From Ardenticatenales bacterium (GTDB taxonomy: Bacteria; Chloroflexota; Anaerolineae; Promineifilales; UBA4811), in assembly GCA_030667645.1 (NCBI GenBank), contig DAOUVM010000139.1, forward strand, positions 1 through 6,802: DNA of 6,802 nucleotides, in the 5' to 3' direction. Shown here piece after piece: positions 1-4,354 of this stretch. Numbering within the stretch: the first letter of the stretch is position 1; the number at the start of each line of letters is the position of its first letter. Position numbers and translations under genes: made by a program. The notes under the pieces are model-generated. The model was not told where the DNA came from and did not search any database. It saw only the letters and a list, made by a program, of their open reading frames with translations.

Positions 1-248
1 CACCGGACCCAACCCTTTCGGTGATTGCCCTGTTGATCATGGATCTCGACGCGATAGATGGCATGTCCTTTTCCCGACCATAGAAAAGGTCCTCTGCGGA
101 ACAGTCTCAACTCGGCGTGCGACAAGTGATACTGGTTGTCGGCGGCCCATTGTTCCACGAGCGCTTTGGACCTCGAGGAGTAGAAATGGGCAAACCACCC
201 CAGGATGGCCAGTGCTGCAAGAACGATGAGAAAGTCAGACCCTTGCAT
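1..248 (-). CDS. Small membrane-anchored protein of unknown function, 3' end outside the window
   Basis: The first 82 codons of a gene that runs off the left edge. The start is well supported: ATG at 246-248 is preceded by an AGGAGG Shine-Dalgarno at 253-258, 4 nt away. The protein begins MQGSDFLIVLAALAILGWFA, a single hydrophobic segment at about residues 5-23. It continues as a soluble, Arg-rich part: a helix (SKALVEQWAADNQYHLSHAEL), then RRGPFLWSGKGHAIYRVEIHD and GNHRKGWVR. The pattern RRGPF...YRV.(V/I).D..G..R.GWVR resembles a family of short membrane-tethered hypothetical proteins I recall from GC-rich bacteria such as Planctomycetes. I cannot name a Pfam family and infer no function. 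The positive charge after the membrane segment suggests the C-terminal part is cytosolic. It lies about 440 bp downstream of the PA14 gene and probably has its own promoter (643-651). Confidence 0.8.
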   Translation of the reverse strand, partial: MQGSDFLIVLAALAILGWFAHFYSSRSKALVEQWAADNQYHLSHAELRLFRRGPFLWSGKGHAIYRVEIHDQQGNHRKGWVR

Positions 249-251
249 TTT

Positions 252-258
252 CCCTCCT
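252..258 (-). promoter_or_regulatory. Shine-Dalgarno of the leftmost gene
   Basis: On the minus strand the sequence reads TTAGGAGGGAAAATG, an almost perfect anti-16S complement just before the ATG at 248. It fixes the start of the partial gene at the left edge. Confidence 0.8.
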
Positions 259-278
259 AAACAGCGCCCAGTGCGGGC

Positions 279-296
279 TTGAGAATCGGCTCTCAA
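279..296 (-). other. Short leader hairpin upstream of the leftmost gene
   Basis: TTGAGA (279-284) and TCTCAA (291-296) are exact inverse complements around a 6-nt loop. The hairpin sits about 20 nt upstream of the Shine-Dalgarno on the minus-strand transcript. It is only 6 bp plus a wobble pair, so it may be chance. Confidence 0.2.
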
Positions 297-590
297 AGGC
301 CATGACTCCGCTGCAACTGAGTAGGCCTATCGAGATGCTCAACGTGTTGGCTAGATCTTGGATAGTGATGCTTACTTTCATCGGACAGCTCTTCTGGCAG
401 GTATCTGTAGATTATTCTATCTGCTGATGGCTCGATTGCCTGAAACTCGCCTGCCGCGTTGCTGACAAGAGGGCCACCGGCGCTGACGAGGCTGACAGAT
501 AGGTGCGCGCGGTGGGTCACTGACCGTCTGAAGGGGTCAAGATGAAACTGTGGCGGCCGGCTCTGGACGGCCGAGAGGCTTTTCATGGAA

Positions 591-627
591 CGCTGATGGC
601 GCTGACTATCCGCTGATTCTCGCTGAT
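591..627. repeat. Four degenerate CGCTGAT repeats at about 10-bp spacing
   Basis: CGCTGAT occurs at 591-597, 611-617 and 621-627, with CGCTGAC at 600-606, giving start-to-start steps of 9, 11 and 10 bp. Further GCTGA cores lie at 423, 461, 482 and 491, so the whole gap is enriched. I recall intergenic arrays of ATCAGCG/CGCTGAT units from Chloroflexota genomes. Here the array seems a short or decayed copy. It falls in the expected 5' leader of the leftmost gene. Confidence 0.5.
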
Positions 628-642
628 GCAGTGCTACGCACC

Positions 643-651
643 AGTATATCA
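643..651 (-). promoter_or_regulatory. Candidate extended -10 promoter for the leftmost gene
   Basis: The minus strand reads TGATATACT, that is TG-N-TATACT, a good extended -10 element. No convincing -35 hexamer lies 17 bp upstream, which is acceptable for an extended -10. It would give a leader of nearly 390 nt before the ATG at 248. An 8-bp inverted repeat (622-629 and 662-669) brackets it. Confidence 0.35.
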
Positions 652-684
652 CGGATTATCCGCATCAGCATGGCCTTTCTCACT

Positions 685-792
685 CTAGCGCGGCGCCCAT
701 TGTACCGCGTCAAAGGCGATTCTTTGCGATAGGTACGATTCGTGTGTCACATCCGACAGCGAGGCGTATTCATCGCCGCTGCCGGTGAAATC
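685..792 (-). pseudogene. In-frame continuation of the PA14/golvesin gene beyond an internal TAG
   Basis: After the TAG at 793-795 the same frame stays open for 35 codons and ends at a second TAG (685-687). The translation starts DFTGSGDEYASLSDV and ends RIAFDAVQWAPR. It supplies the missing final strands of the golvesin-like domain, whose members typically end with a (V/I)AFDAV.W motif. The segment has no start codon or ribosome site of its own, so it is the severed C-terminus and not a separate gene. Family members have Tyr at the TAG position (LGTY.F), and TAC/TAT to TAG is one substitution. The full frame 685-2412 is exactly 576 codons. A read-through product, a nonsense mutation or a sequencing error would all look the same here. 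Confidence 0.85.
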
Positions 793-2412
793 CTAGGTTC
801 CCAGCGAGATCCATTCTGCATGGTAAGCTGACTGATCCACCATGCGGACACTGTATTGGCCGGCGTGCTTGATCCAGTATCGGGCGCTGGTGGTGGTTGC
901 GTATTGATCCGGCACATAGACCAGCACCTCGTAGCGCCCCGGCGCCAAGGTGGGCGTCCACCGTCCCCAGTTGTAGTTGGGTCGCGCATAGTCGTTGTTG
1001 CGGGTCCAGATCAGTTGGTTGCCATAGCCTGCGGCTGCCGTGCGCCAGGAGGTGCTTGAGCCGCCCCTCACAAAGCCGGCGCCGGTGTCATCCACAATCG
1101 TTGCTGCCGGTGATGGCGGCAGAGTAGGGGGCGATGTGGGGGTGGGTCCCCCGGCCGCTTCGACCCAAAAGTGGATGCGGGCCAGGCCGTTCTGTTCAAA
1201 GTACTCGACCTTGAACTGGTTGGCGCCCGACAGATAGATACCGTCGACATAGTGAAGCTCATTATCCATCACCTGCCACTGATCGATGACGAGGCTGTTG
1301 TTGAGCCACACTCGCACTCCGTCGTCGGAGCGAACCGAGAGCCGGTAGTAGCCGGGCTCAAAGCCGATCTCCCGGGTCCAGCGGACACTGAATCCGTCAT
1401 CCGCCATCCAAGAGACGGGCGGAGCGGCGCCCCAGTCAAAGTCGATCTCGGCGTCGTCGCGGATGAGGGCGGGGCCGCCGGAGAGGTCCTGATTGGTGAA
1501 ATACTCGCCCTTCCAGCCGGCCGGAGTGGGACTCGTCCCGCCGTCCAATCGCTGCCACCAGGCGTGAGCGTGAGCCTCGCCACCATCCTCATAGTACTCG
1601 ACCTTGACCTCGTGGAGGCCGCTCCCCAGGACAATATCGCCCCAGTGGGTGTTGGGCAGACTCTGATTGTGCCAGGCATTCACCAGCAAACTACCATCAA
1701 CCCAGAGCCGGACTCCGTCGTCGGTGCTGGTGAGGAATCGGTAGGTGCCGGCCGAAAAGCCAAGTGAATAGGTCCAGCGAGCGGAAAAATCGTCGACCGG
1801 GATCGCCTCATCCGGCGAGCCGAGCCCCCAGTTAAAATCGACGGCCGCATCGGTGCGGCGCACAGCCGGCGCGCCGCCGAGGTCTTGATTGGCAAAGTAC
1901 TCTGCCTGCCAACCGTATCCACCTGTCAATCGCTCCCAACTCAGCGTCACCAGCGCGCCGCCGGTGTTTTCATAGTACTCGGCGCGCACCTGGCGGCTGC
2001 CCTGGCCCAGGAAAAGGTCGCGCGTGATCCAGCCGCCCTGCTGATGGTGCCAGGCGTCAATGACAAGCAGGTCTCCTACCCAGAGCCGAAAGCCATCGTC
2101 GGCCCGCGCGGAGAAGCGGTAAGTGCCGCTATCGAACCACTCGGTCCGGGTCCAGAGGGCGGAAAAGTTGTCGGCCGGCACGCCCGCGGCCGGTGCGCCG
2201 CCACCCCAGTCAAAGCTGATCGAGCTATCGGTGCGGGTCAGGATAGGTGAACCGCCGAGGGTGGTGTTGGGAAAGAACTGGGCCGTCCAGCCGGCCGTGT
2301 CTTCCGTCGCGCCGGCCGTCGCGCCGCCTGGCATCAACGGTATGAGTGTCAGCGACAGCGCGGCGATCAAACCGGCAAGTGTCGTCCGAATGCGAGTCTG
2401 GGTCGTTCTCAT
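793..2412 (-). CDS. Secreted protein with three PA14 domains and a truncated golvesin-like C-terminal domain
   Basis: 539 residues as read. The start ATG (2410-2412) has GGAGG at 2421-2425, 8 nt away. Residues 1-36 look like a Sec signal peptide: basic MRTTQTRIRTT, then a hydrophobic stretch LAGLIAALSLTLIPLM, and a cleavage-like GATAGA. Three PA14 domains follow at about 41-163, 167-289 and 299-419. Each opens with a GW.AQFF/GWQAEYF/GWKGEYF strand and carries the (S/A)..DDG.R(L/V)W motif (DDG at 105, 231 and 363). PA14 domains are beta-barrels that often bind glycans in adhesins and carbohydrate-active proteins. A Pro/Thr/Ser linker (421-436) leads to a golvesin-like domain from about 438 (IVDDTGAGFVRGG, later RYWIKHAGQ and WISLGT). 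The protein has no catalytic domain, so an extracellular binding role is inferred. The stop at 793-795 cuts the last domain short (see 685-792). It probably shares a transcript with the two small membrane ORFs upstream. Confidence 0.9.
   Translation of the reverse strand: MRTTQTRIRTTLAGLIAALSLTLIPLMPGGATAGATEDTAGWTAQFFPNTTLGGSPILTRTDSSISFDWGGGAPAAGVPADNFSALWTRTEWFDSGTYRFSARADDGFRLWVGDLLVIDAWHHQQGGWITRDLFLGQGSRQVRAEYYENTGGALVTLSWERLTGGYGWQAEYFANQDLGGAPAVRRTDAAVDFNWGLGSPDEAIPVDDFSARWTYSLGFSAGTYRFLTSTDDGVRLWVDGSLLVNAWHNQSLPNTHWGDIVLGSGLHEVKVEYYEDGGEAHAHAWWQRLDGGTSPTPAGWKGEYFTNQDLSGGPALIRDDAEIDFDWGAAPPVSWMADDGFSVRWTREIGFEPGYYRLSVRSDDGVRVWLNNSLVIDQWQVMDNELHYVDGIYLSGANQFKVEYFEQNGLARIHFWVEAAGGPTPTSPPTLPPSPAATIVDDTGAGFVRGGSSTSWRTAAAGYGNQLIWTRNNDYARPNYNWGRWTPTLAPGRYEVLVYVPDQYATTTSARYWIKHAGQYSVRMVDQSAYHAEWISLGT
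1156..2292 (-). repeat. Three tandem PA14-domain coding units
   Basis: Domain units fall at about 1924-2292, 1546-1914 and 1156-1518, each some 365 bp. They share the order GW..(E/Q)(Y/F)F...DL.GG.P...R.D..(I/V).F(D/N)WG, then (S)A.WT, a Y(R)F/L strand, DDG.R.W, W..., and (V)(R/K)VEY(Y/F)E. Protein-level similarity is clear but diverged, which indicates an old internal duplication and not recent repeat expansion. Confidence 0.8.
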
Positions 2413-2420
2413 TGTATTGT

Positions 2421-2425
2421 CCTCC
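2421..2425 (-). promoter_or_regulatory. Shine-Dalgarno of the PA14 gene
   Basis: GGAGG on the minus strand, 8 nt before the ATG at 2412. It is an ideal site and confirms the start that yields an intact signal peptide. Confidence 0.8.
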
Positions 2426-2437
2426 GGTACCTAGTGC

Positions 2438-2459
2438 AGGTTGATTTCAGAATCAACCT
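2438..2459 (-). promoter_or_regulatory. Perfect 9-bp hairpin spanning the stop codon of the small ORF, upstream of the PA14 gene
   Basis: AGGTTGATT (2438-2446) and AATCAACCT (2451-2459) are exact inverse complements around a 4-nt loop. The TGA stop of the 56-codon ORF (2453-2455) lies inside the 5' arm of the minus-strand hairpin. The PA14 ATG begins 25 nt after the hairpin ends. No T-run follows, so it is not a classic intrinsic terminator. A ribosome finishing the small ORF would melt it, so a role in coupling translation of the two genes is possible. Confidence 0.45.
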
Positions 2460-2623
2460 ATCTGTGTCTGGCGTTGCCACGTCTGCTGGTTGCTGCAGCC
2501 TGCATATTGCCGCAGGCGGGCCGCCACGATTTCCTGGTACTCTTGCTGCCGGTCGCGCCTGGCCGCGAGGGCGCGGATCGCGACCGCCAGTGCAAAGATC
2601 CCTCCCAGAATCATGATCTCCAT
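2453..2623 (-). CDS. Small single-span membrane peptide (56 aa)
   Basis: I choose the ATG at 2621-2623 because AAGGAG (2630-2635) sits 6 nt upstream. An in-frame ATG at 2662 would add 13 hydrophilic residues (MDRHEDKWRKESK) and has no Shine-Dalgarno. The peptide has a hydrophobic N-terminal helix (MEIMILGGIFALAVAIRALA), then a basic and polar helix (ARRDRQQEYQEIVAARLRQY) and a polar Gln/Thr-rich tail. Positive charges after the span predict an N-out, C-in orientation. It overlaps the end of the 59-codon ORF by 13 nt and ends 40 nt before the PA14 start, so the three probably form one operon. I recognise no family. The evidence is the ribosome site, the clean membrane segment and the spacing. 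It could still be a chance ORF. Confidence 0.55.
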   Translation of the reverse strand: MEIMILGGIFALAVAIRALAARRDRQQEYQEIVAARLRQYAGCSNQQTWQRQTQIG

Positions 2624-2790
2624 CTTGCTCTCCTTGCGCCACTTGTCCTCATGTCTATCCATATCGGCCGCTGCCCATCCAGCTCAATTAGCATCCGCTC
2701 CCAACGGCGTTCGACGGCATGTTGACGCCGTGCGTTGACCAGCGCGGTCGCCAACCAACCGATAGTCGGTATCCACAATAACCAGGCCAC
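2611..2790 (-). CDS. Small single-span membrane peptide (59 aa), GTG start
   Basis: A short reading frame starting with GTG (2788-2790), preceded by AGGAAG at 2796-2801 with a 5-nt A spacer. It translates as MAWLLWIPTIGWLATALVNA followed by RRQHAVERRWERMLIELDGQ, then a basic tail ending ARRARWRS. The first 18 residues form a hydrophobic, Trp-rich membrane span, followed by a charged amphipathic helix. This is the same layout as the next ORF, whose start lies inside its 3' end (13-nt overlap, different frame). The Shine-Dalgarno of that ORF is also inside this one, as in translational coupling. A candidate promoter at 2837-2869 lies the right distance upstream. No homologue is recognised. The last third shares DNA with the next gene's leader and may not be under protein-level constraint. 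Confidence 0.45.
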   Translation of the reverse strand: MAWLLWIPTIGWLATALVNARRQHAVERRWERMLIELDGQRPIWIDMRTSGARRARWRS

Positions 2791-2836
2791 TTTTTCTTCC
2801 TACCTGACAAACGTCGCTCTGCTGGTAATTGTTCCC

Positions 2837-2845
2837 ATGATAGCA
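2837..2845 (-). promoter_or_regulatory. Candidate extended -10 promoter of the small ORF/PA14 operon
   Basis: The minus strand reads TGCTATCAT, that is TG-N-TATCAT, 47 nt upstream of the GTG start. The position where a -35 hexamer should be (about 2860-2865) reads ACGTCC, unlike TTGACA. Instead it is overlapped by GGTGAC direct repeats (2853-2869), which suggests an activator-dependent promoter. Confidence 0.4.
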
Positions 2846-2851
2846 TTCAGG

Positions 2852-2869
2852 TGTCACCCGGACGTCACC
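2852..2869 (-). promoter_or_regulatory. GGTGAC direct repeat, 11-bp period, at the -35 position
   Basis: On the minus strand GGTGACG (2863-2869) and GGTGACA (2852-2858) are spaced 11 bp start to start, and the second ends 6 nt before the extended -10. OmpR/PhoB-family regulators commonly bind tandem half-sites with this period, overlapping the -35 region. The family assignment is inference. Another GGTGACA lies in the opposite orientation at 2906-2912. Confidence 0.35.
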
Positions 2870-2888
2870 GTCGAGTTACAGATTGGAC

Positions 2889-2917
2889 ACAGGGTGTTGC
2901 AGTTCGGTGACAGGGTG
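2889..2917. repeat. ACAGGGTG direct repeat, 21-bp spacing
   Basis: ACAGGGTG occurs at 2889-2896 and again at 2910-2917, exactly two helical turns apart, upstream of the candidate promoter. It may be a regulator site pair or chance. Confidence 0.25.
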
Positions 2918-2946
2918 CGCCTTGGCGATCAGCAGTTGGTATGCAG

Positions 2947-3009
2947 CATCTTGCATACGGCATTGGTGATTCGTTGTTCGTCATCTTGCACTCAGTGTAC
3001 GGCAAGATG
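2947..3009. repeat. Three copies of CATCTTGC, two direct and one inverted
   Basis: CATCTTGCA occurs at 2947-2955 and 2982-2990, 35 bp apart. The inverse complement GCAAGATG is at 3002-3009, so the second and third copies form an 8-bp stem with a 12-nt loop. The array is about 100-165 bp upstream of the candidate promoter. Confidence 0.35.
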
Positions 3010-3069
3010 TCGCCGGGGACATCGGGCAGGTGGGGAGATTCGGACCTGGCCGGGTGGGGGATTCTCTTA

Positions 3070-3107
3070 CTGGTGAGGTGACCAGGTGCCATCGGGCGGG
3101 ATGGCGC
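3070..3107 (-). other. Two adjacent small hairpins, possible 3' end of the metallo-hydrolase transcript
   Basis: CTGGT (3070-3074) pairs with ACCAG (3081-3085). GTGCCATC (3086-3093) pairs with GATGGCGC (3100-3107), with one G-T pair and a 6-nt loop. They lie about 180 nt past the metallo-hydrolase stop. No T-tract follows on the minus strand, so terminator function is only a guess. Confidence 0.25.
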
Positions 3108-3289
3108 TCACGTTCCGGAGGATTCTGGTTCGGGCCTCAATGGAGGGTGTAGAAAACAAGCAAAGTGCGGTACTCTCGGCTTTCCACTGTTACTGCAGGA
3201 GAAGTGGCAGGGGGAGAGGTTGGTCAGATGGCGCAAAGAGGCGACCGTCACCGGCGGCGAAGAGGACCGCCCATGATCGGCTGCGACGC

Positions 3290-4264
3290 CTAATCGATGA
3301 CGATTTCGCGGCCGACGAGCAGTTCCTGGTAGCTCTCTCCGAACGCCTCGCGAAATGCCTCCAGAGTCCAATCGCAACTGTCGTGAGGGGAGAGGGAAAC
3401 CAGCCGCGGCCGGCGACGGTGCAGATCGGCGATGCTGGTTTGAACGTCCTCCCTGGTGATGGGGATCCAGGGCCACTTGCCGGTGGCAACTGCTCGCTGC
3501 CGGCGCGACCCGCTCACCGGATAATGCAGCCCGCCGACGATGCCATAGATGGGCTCGTCAAAGAGCATCTCAGCTCGGCTGATGATCCGCTGGAGGGTAG
3601 AATGCCCGCAGCCGCTGATCAGCACGATTCCCTTTCCGTCGACGTTGACTGCCAAGGACTGCTCCGGCGTCCAGCCCATGAAGAAGAGCTGGCGCGGGAT
3701 TGGGCCAAGACTAACTACTCCGGGGGTGATGACACTGGGACCCTCCACAACCTCTACCTGGGCGGTGGGGTGAGTCATCGGTGTCGGAACAAGGGCGGTT
3801 TTCCCTGCCAGGCTGGTCGGCTCTCCCGAAAGGGCAAAAGTGCGCTGGCGTTGCTGCTTTATCCCTCCCACGTGGTCGAGGTGCAGGTGGGAGAAAACGA
3901 AAAAGTCAATCTCCTCCAGGGTCACGCCCAGGGCCTGCATGTTGCGGAGCAGGGGAGAAGGATGCTCCCCATGCCGGTTCAGTCCTACGTCAAACAGTAT
4001 GGTCGTGTCGTCGGCTCGGACCAGGTACGCGACGCCGGGCTCACCCGCGAGGTCATCCTGGGCAGTCTTGCTGTCGATGAGAGGCAGGATGGAGAGCCGT
4101 CTTACCGCCCCCACGTCTTGGAGGGTGTCGTAACGGGCAGCGGACCACACACGGTCGGCTCGCCCGCGGCCGAGATGGAATCGGATAGACATCGCGGCTG
4201 CAACGGCCGCCAGCAGGAGGGCGAGCCCGCCGAGGAGTGTCAAGATCGTAGTTGGAACATCCAT
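3290..4264 (-). CDS. Membrane-anchored metallo-beta-lactamase-fold hydrolase
   Basis: 324 residues from the ATG at 4262-4264, chosen because GAGG (4273-4276) lies 8 nt upstream. A GTG at 4273 would add three residues but overlaps that ribosome site. Residues about 4-27 (PTTILTLLGGLALLLAAVAA) form an N-terminal membrane anchor. The rest is an MBL-fold domain: FDVG (D92), the metal motif S-HLHLDH-VGG (H126, H128, D130, H131), GCGHSTLQ (H221) and GGLHYP (H247). The phrases GPIPR and EQSLAVN, the GCGH and GG.H motifs, and the overall order resemble the COG1237 branch, which includes dihydropterin-processing MBL proteins. The substrate cannot be read from the sequence. All metal ligands expected for a dinuclear site appear present. 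The gene follows the phosphodiesterase-like gene by 90 bp, across two hairpin repeats, and may be co-transcribed with it. The stop is TAG. Confidence 0.9.
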   Translation of the reverse strand: MDVPTTILTLLGGLALLLAAVAAAMSIRFHLGRGRADRVWSAARYDTLQDVGAVRRLSILPLIDSKTAQDDLAGEPGVAYLVRADDTTILFDVGLNRHGEHPSPLLRNMQALGVTLEEIDFFVFSHLHLDHVGGIKQQRQRTFALSGEPTSLAGKTALVPTPMTHPTAQVEVVEGPSVITPGVVSLGPIPRQLFFMGWTPEQSLAVNVDGKGIVLISGCGHSTLQRIISRAEMLFDEPIYGIVGGLHYPVSGSRRQRAVATGKWPWIPITREDVQTSIADLHRRRPRLVSLSPHDSCDWTLEAFREAFGESYQELLVGREIVID

Positions 4265-4300
4265 CGCATCCACCTCTCTTCTTGTGTGTCGCTTTTGAGC

Positions 4301-4344
4301 GGGTACGGAGACCCGCCCCGACGTTGCTTGGGTACGGAGACCCG
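4301..4344. repeat. Two tandem REP-like hairpin units GGGTACGGAGACCCG
   Basis: The same 15-mer occurs at 4301-4315 and 4330-4344, 29 bp apart. Each copy is itself a hairpin: GGGT and ACCC arms around the loop ACGGAG. The first copy extends to a GCGGGT/ACCCGC stem, and the second extends with one wobble pair. It fills the gap between the phosphodiesterase stop and the metallo-hydrolase start. I recall abundant intergenic elements with the core GCGGGTCTCCGTACCCGC in Chloroflexota-type genomes, so this is probably a dispersed palindromic repeat. It may also stabilise or attenuate the transcript. No T-tract follows in either direction. Confidence 0.65.
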
Positions 4345-4354
4345 AGCCTGTGGT

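Larger units (their letters stand above)
249..684. other. Intergenic region with degenerate CGCTGA repeats and a candidate promoter
   Basis: About 436 bp between the second stop of the PA14 gene and the small membrane protein. A minus-strand reading frame at 293-652 (119 codons) has no recognisable fold, no good Shine-Dalgarno and an unnatural His/Arg/Ser/Gln-rich composition, so I do not call it a gene. The region contains a minus-strand extended -10 (643-651), a cluster of CGCTGAT heptamers, an 8-bp inverted repeat around the -10, and a small hairpin (TTGAGA at 279-284, TCTCAA at 291-296) in the leader of the downstream gene. Confidence 0.6.
2791..3289. other. Intergenic region: promoter elements, CATCTTGC and GGTGAC motifs, weak hairpins
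   Basis: About 500 bp between the stop of the metallo-hydrolase and the first small membrane ORF. It holds a candidate minus-strand promoter (2837-2845) with direct repeats (2853-2869), three CATCTTGC motifs (2947-3009), and two small hairpins (3070-3085 and 3086-3107). Open frames across it (plus strand from 2735, minus strand 2865-3092, and parts of longer shadows) have no recognisable domain and no good ribosome site. I see no gene, tRNA or other structured RNA that I can name between 3108 and 3289. Confidence 0.6.

Noticed and set aside
591..627. CRISPR array
   Set aside because: The repeated units are only 7 bp with 2-4 bp between them. There are no spacers of constant length and no cas genes.
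293..652. Minus-strand 119-codon frame in the left intergenic region
   Set aside because: It has no fold, no Shine-Dalgarno and a His/Gln/Ser/Arg-rich composition, and it crosses the CGCTGA repeats and the candidate promoter.
793..795. Reassignment of TAG to an amino acid in the whole genome
   Set aside because: The aminotransferase and the metallo-hydrolase both end at TAG at sensible protein ends, so TAG works as a stop here.
1171..1767. Plus-strand 198-codon frame inside the PA14 gene
   Set aside because: It is the complement of a repeated PA14 coding sequence. Its Val/Asp/Gly-rich translation follows from the codon pattern of the real gene.
2453..2662. Longer 69-codon form of the small membrane ORF, starting at 2662
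   Set aside because: Its ATG has no ribosome site and adds 13 charged residues before the membrane span, whereas the ATG at 2623 has AAGGAG at 6-nt spacing.
3253..3271. Intrinsic terminator just after the metallo-hydrolase (GGCGG/CCGCC)
   Set aside because: It is only a 5-bp stem with a 9-nt loop and no T-run, so it is too weak to call.
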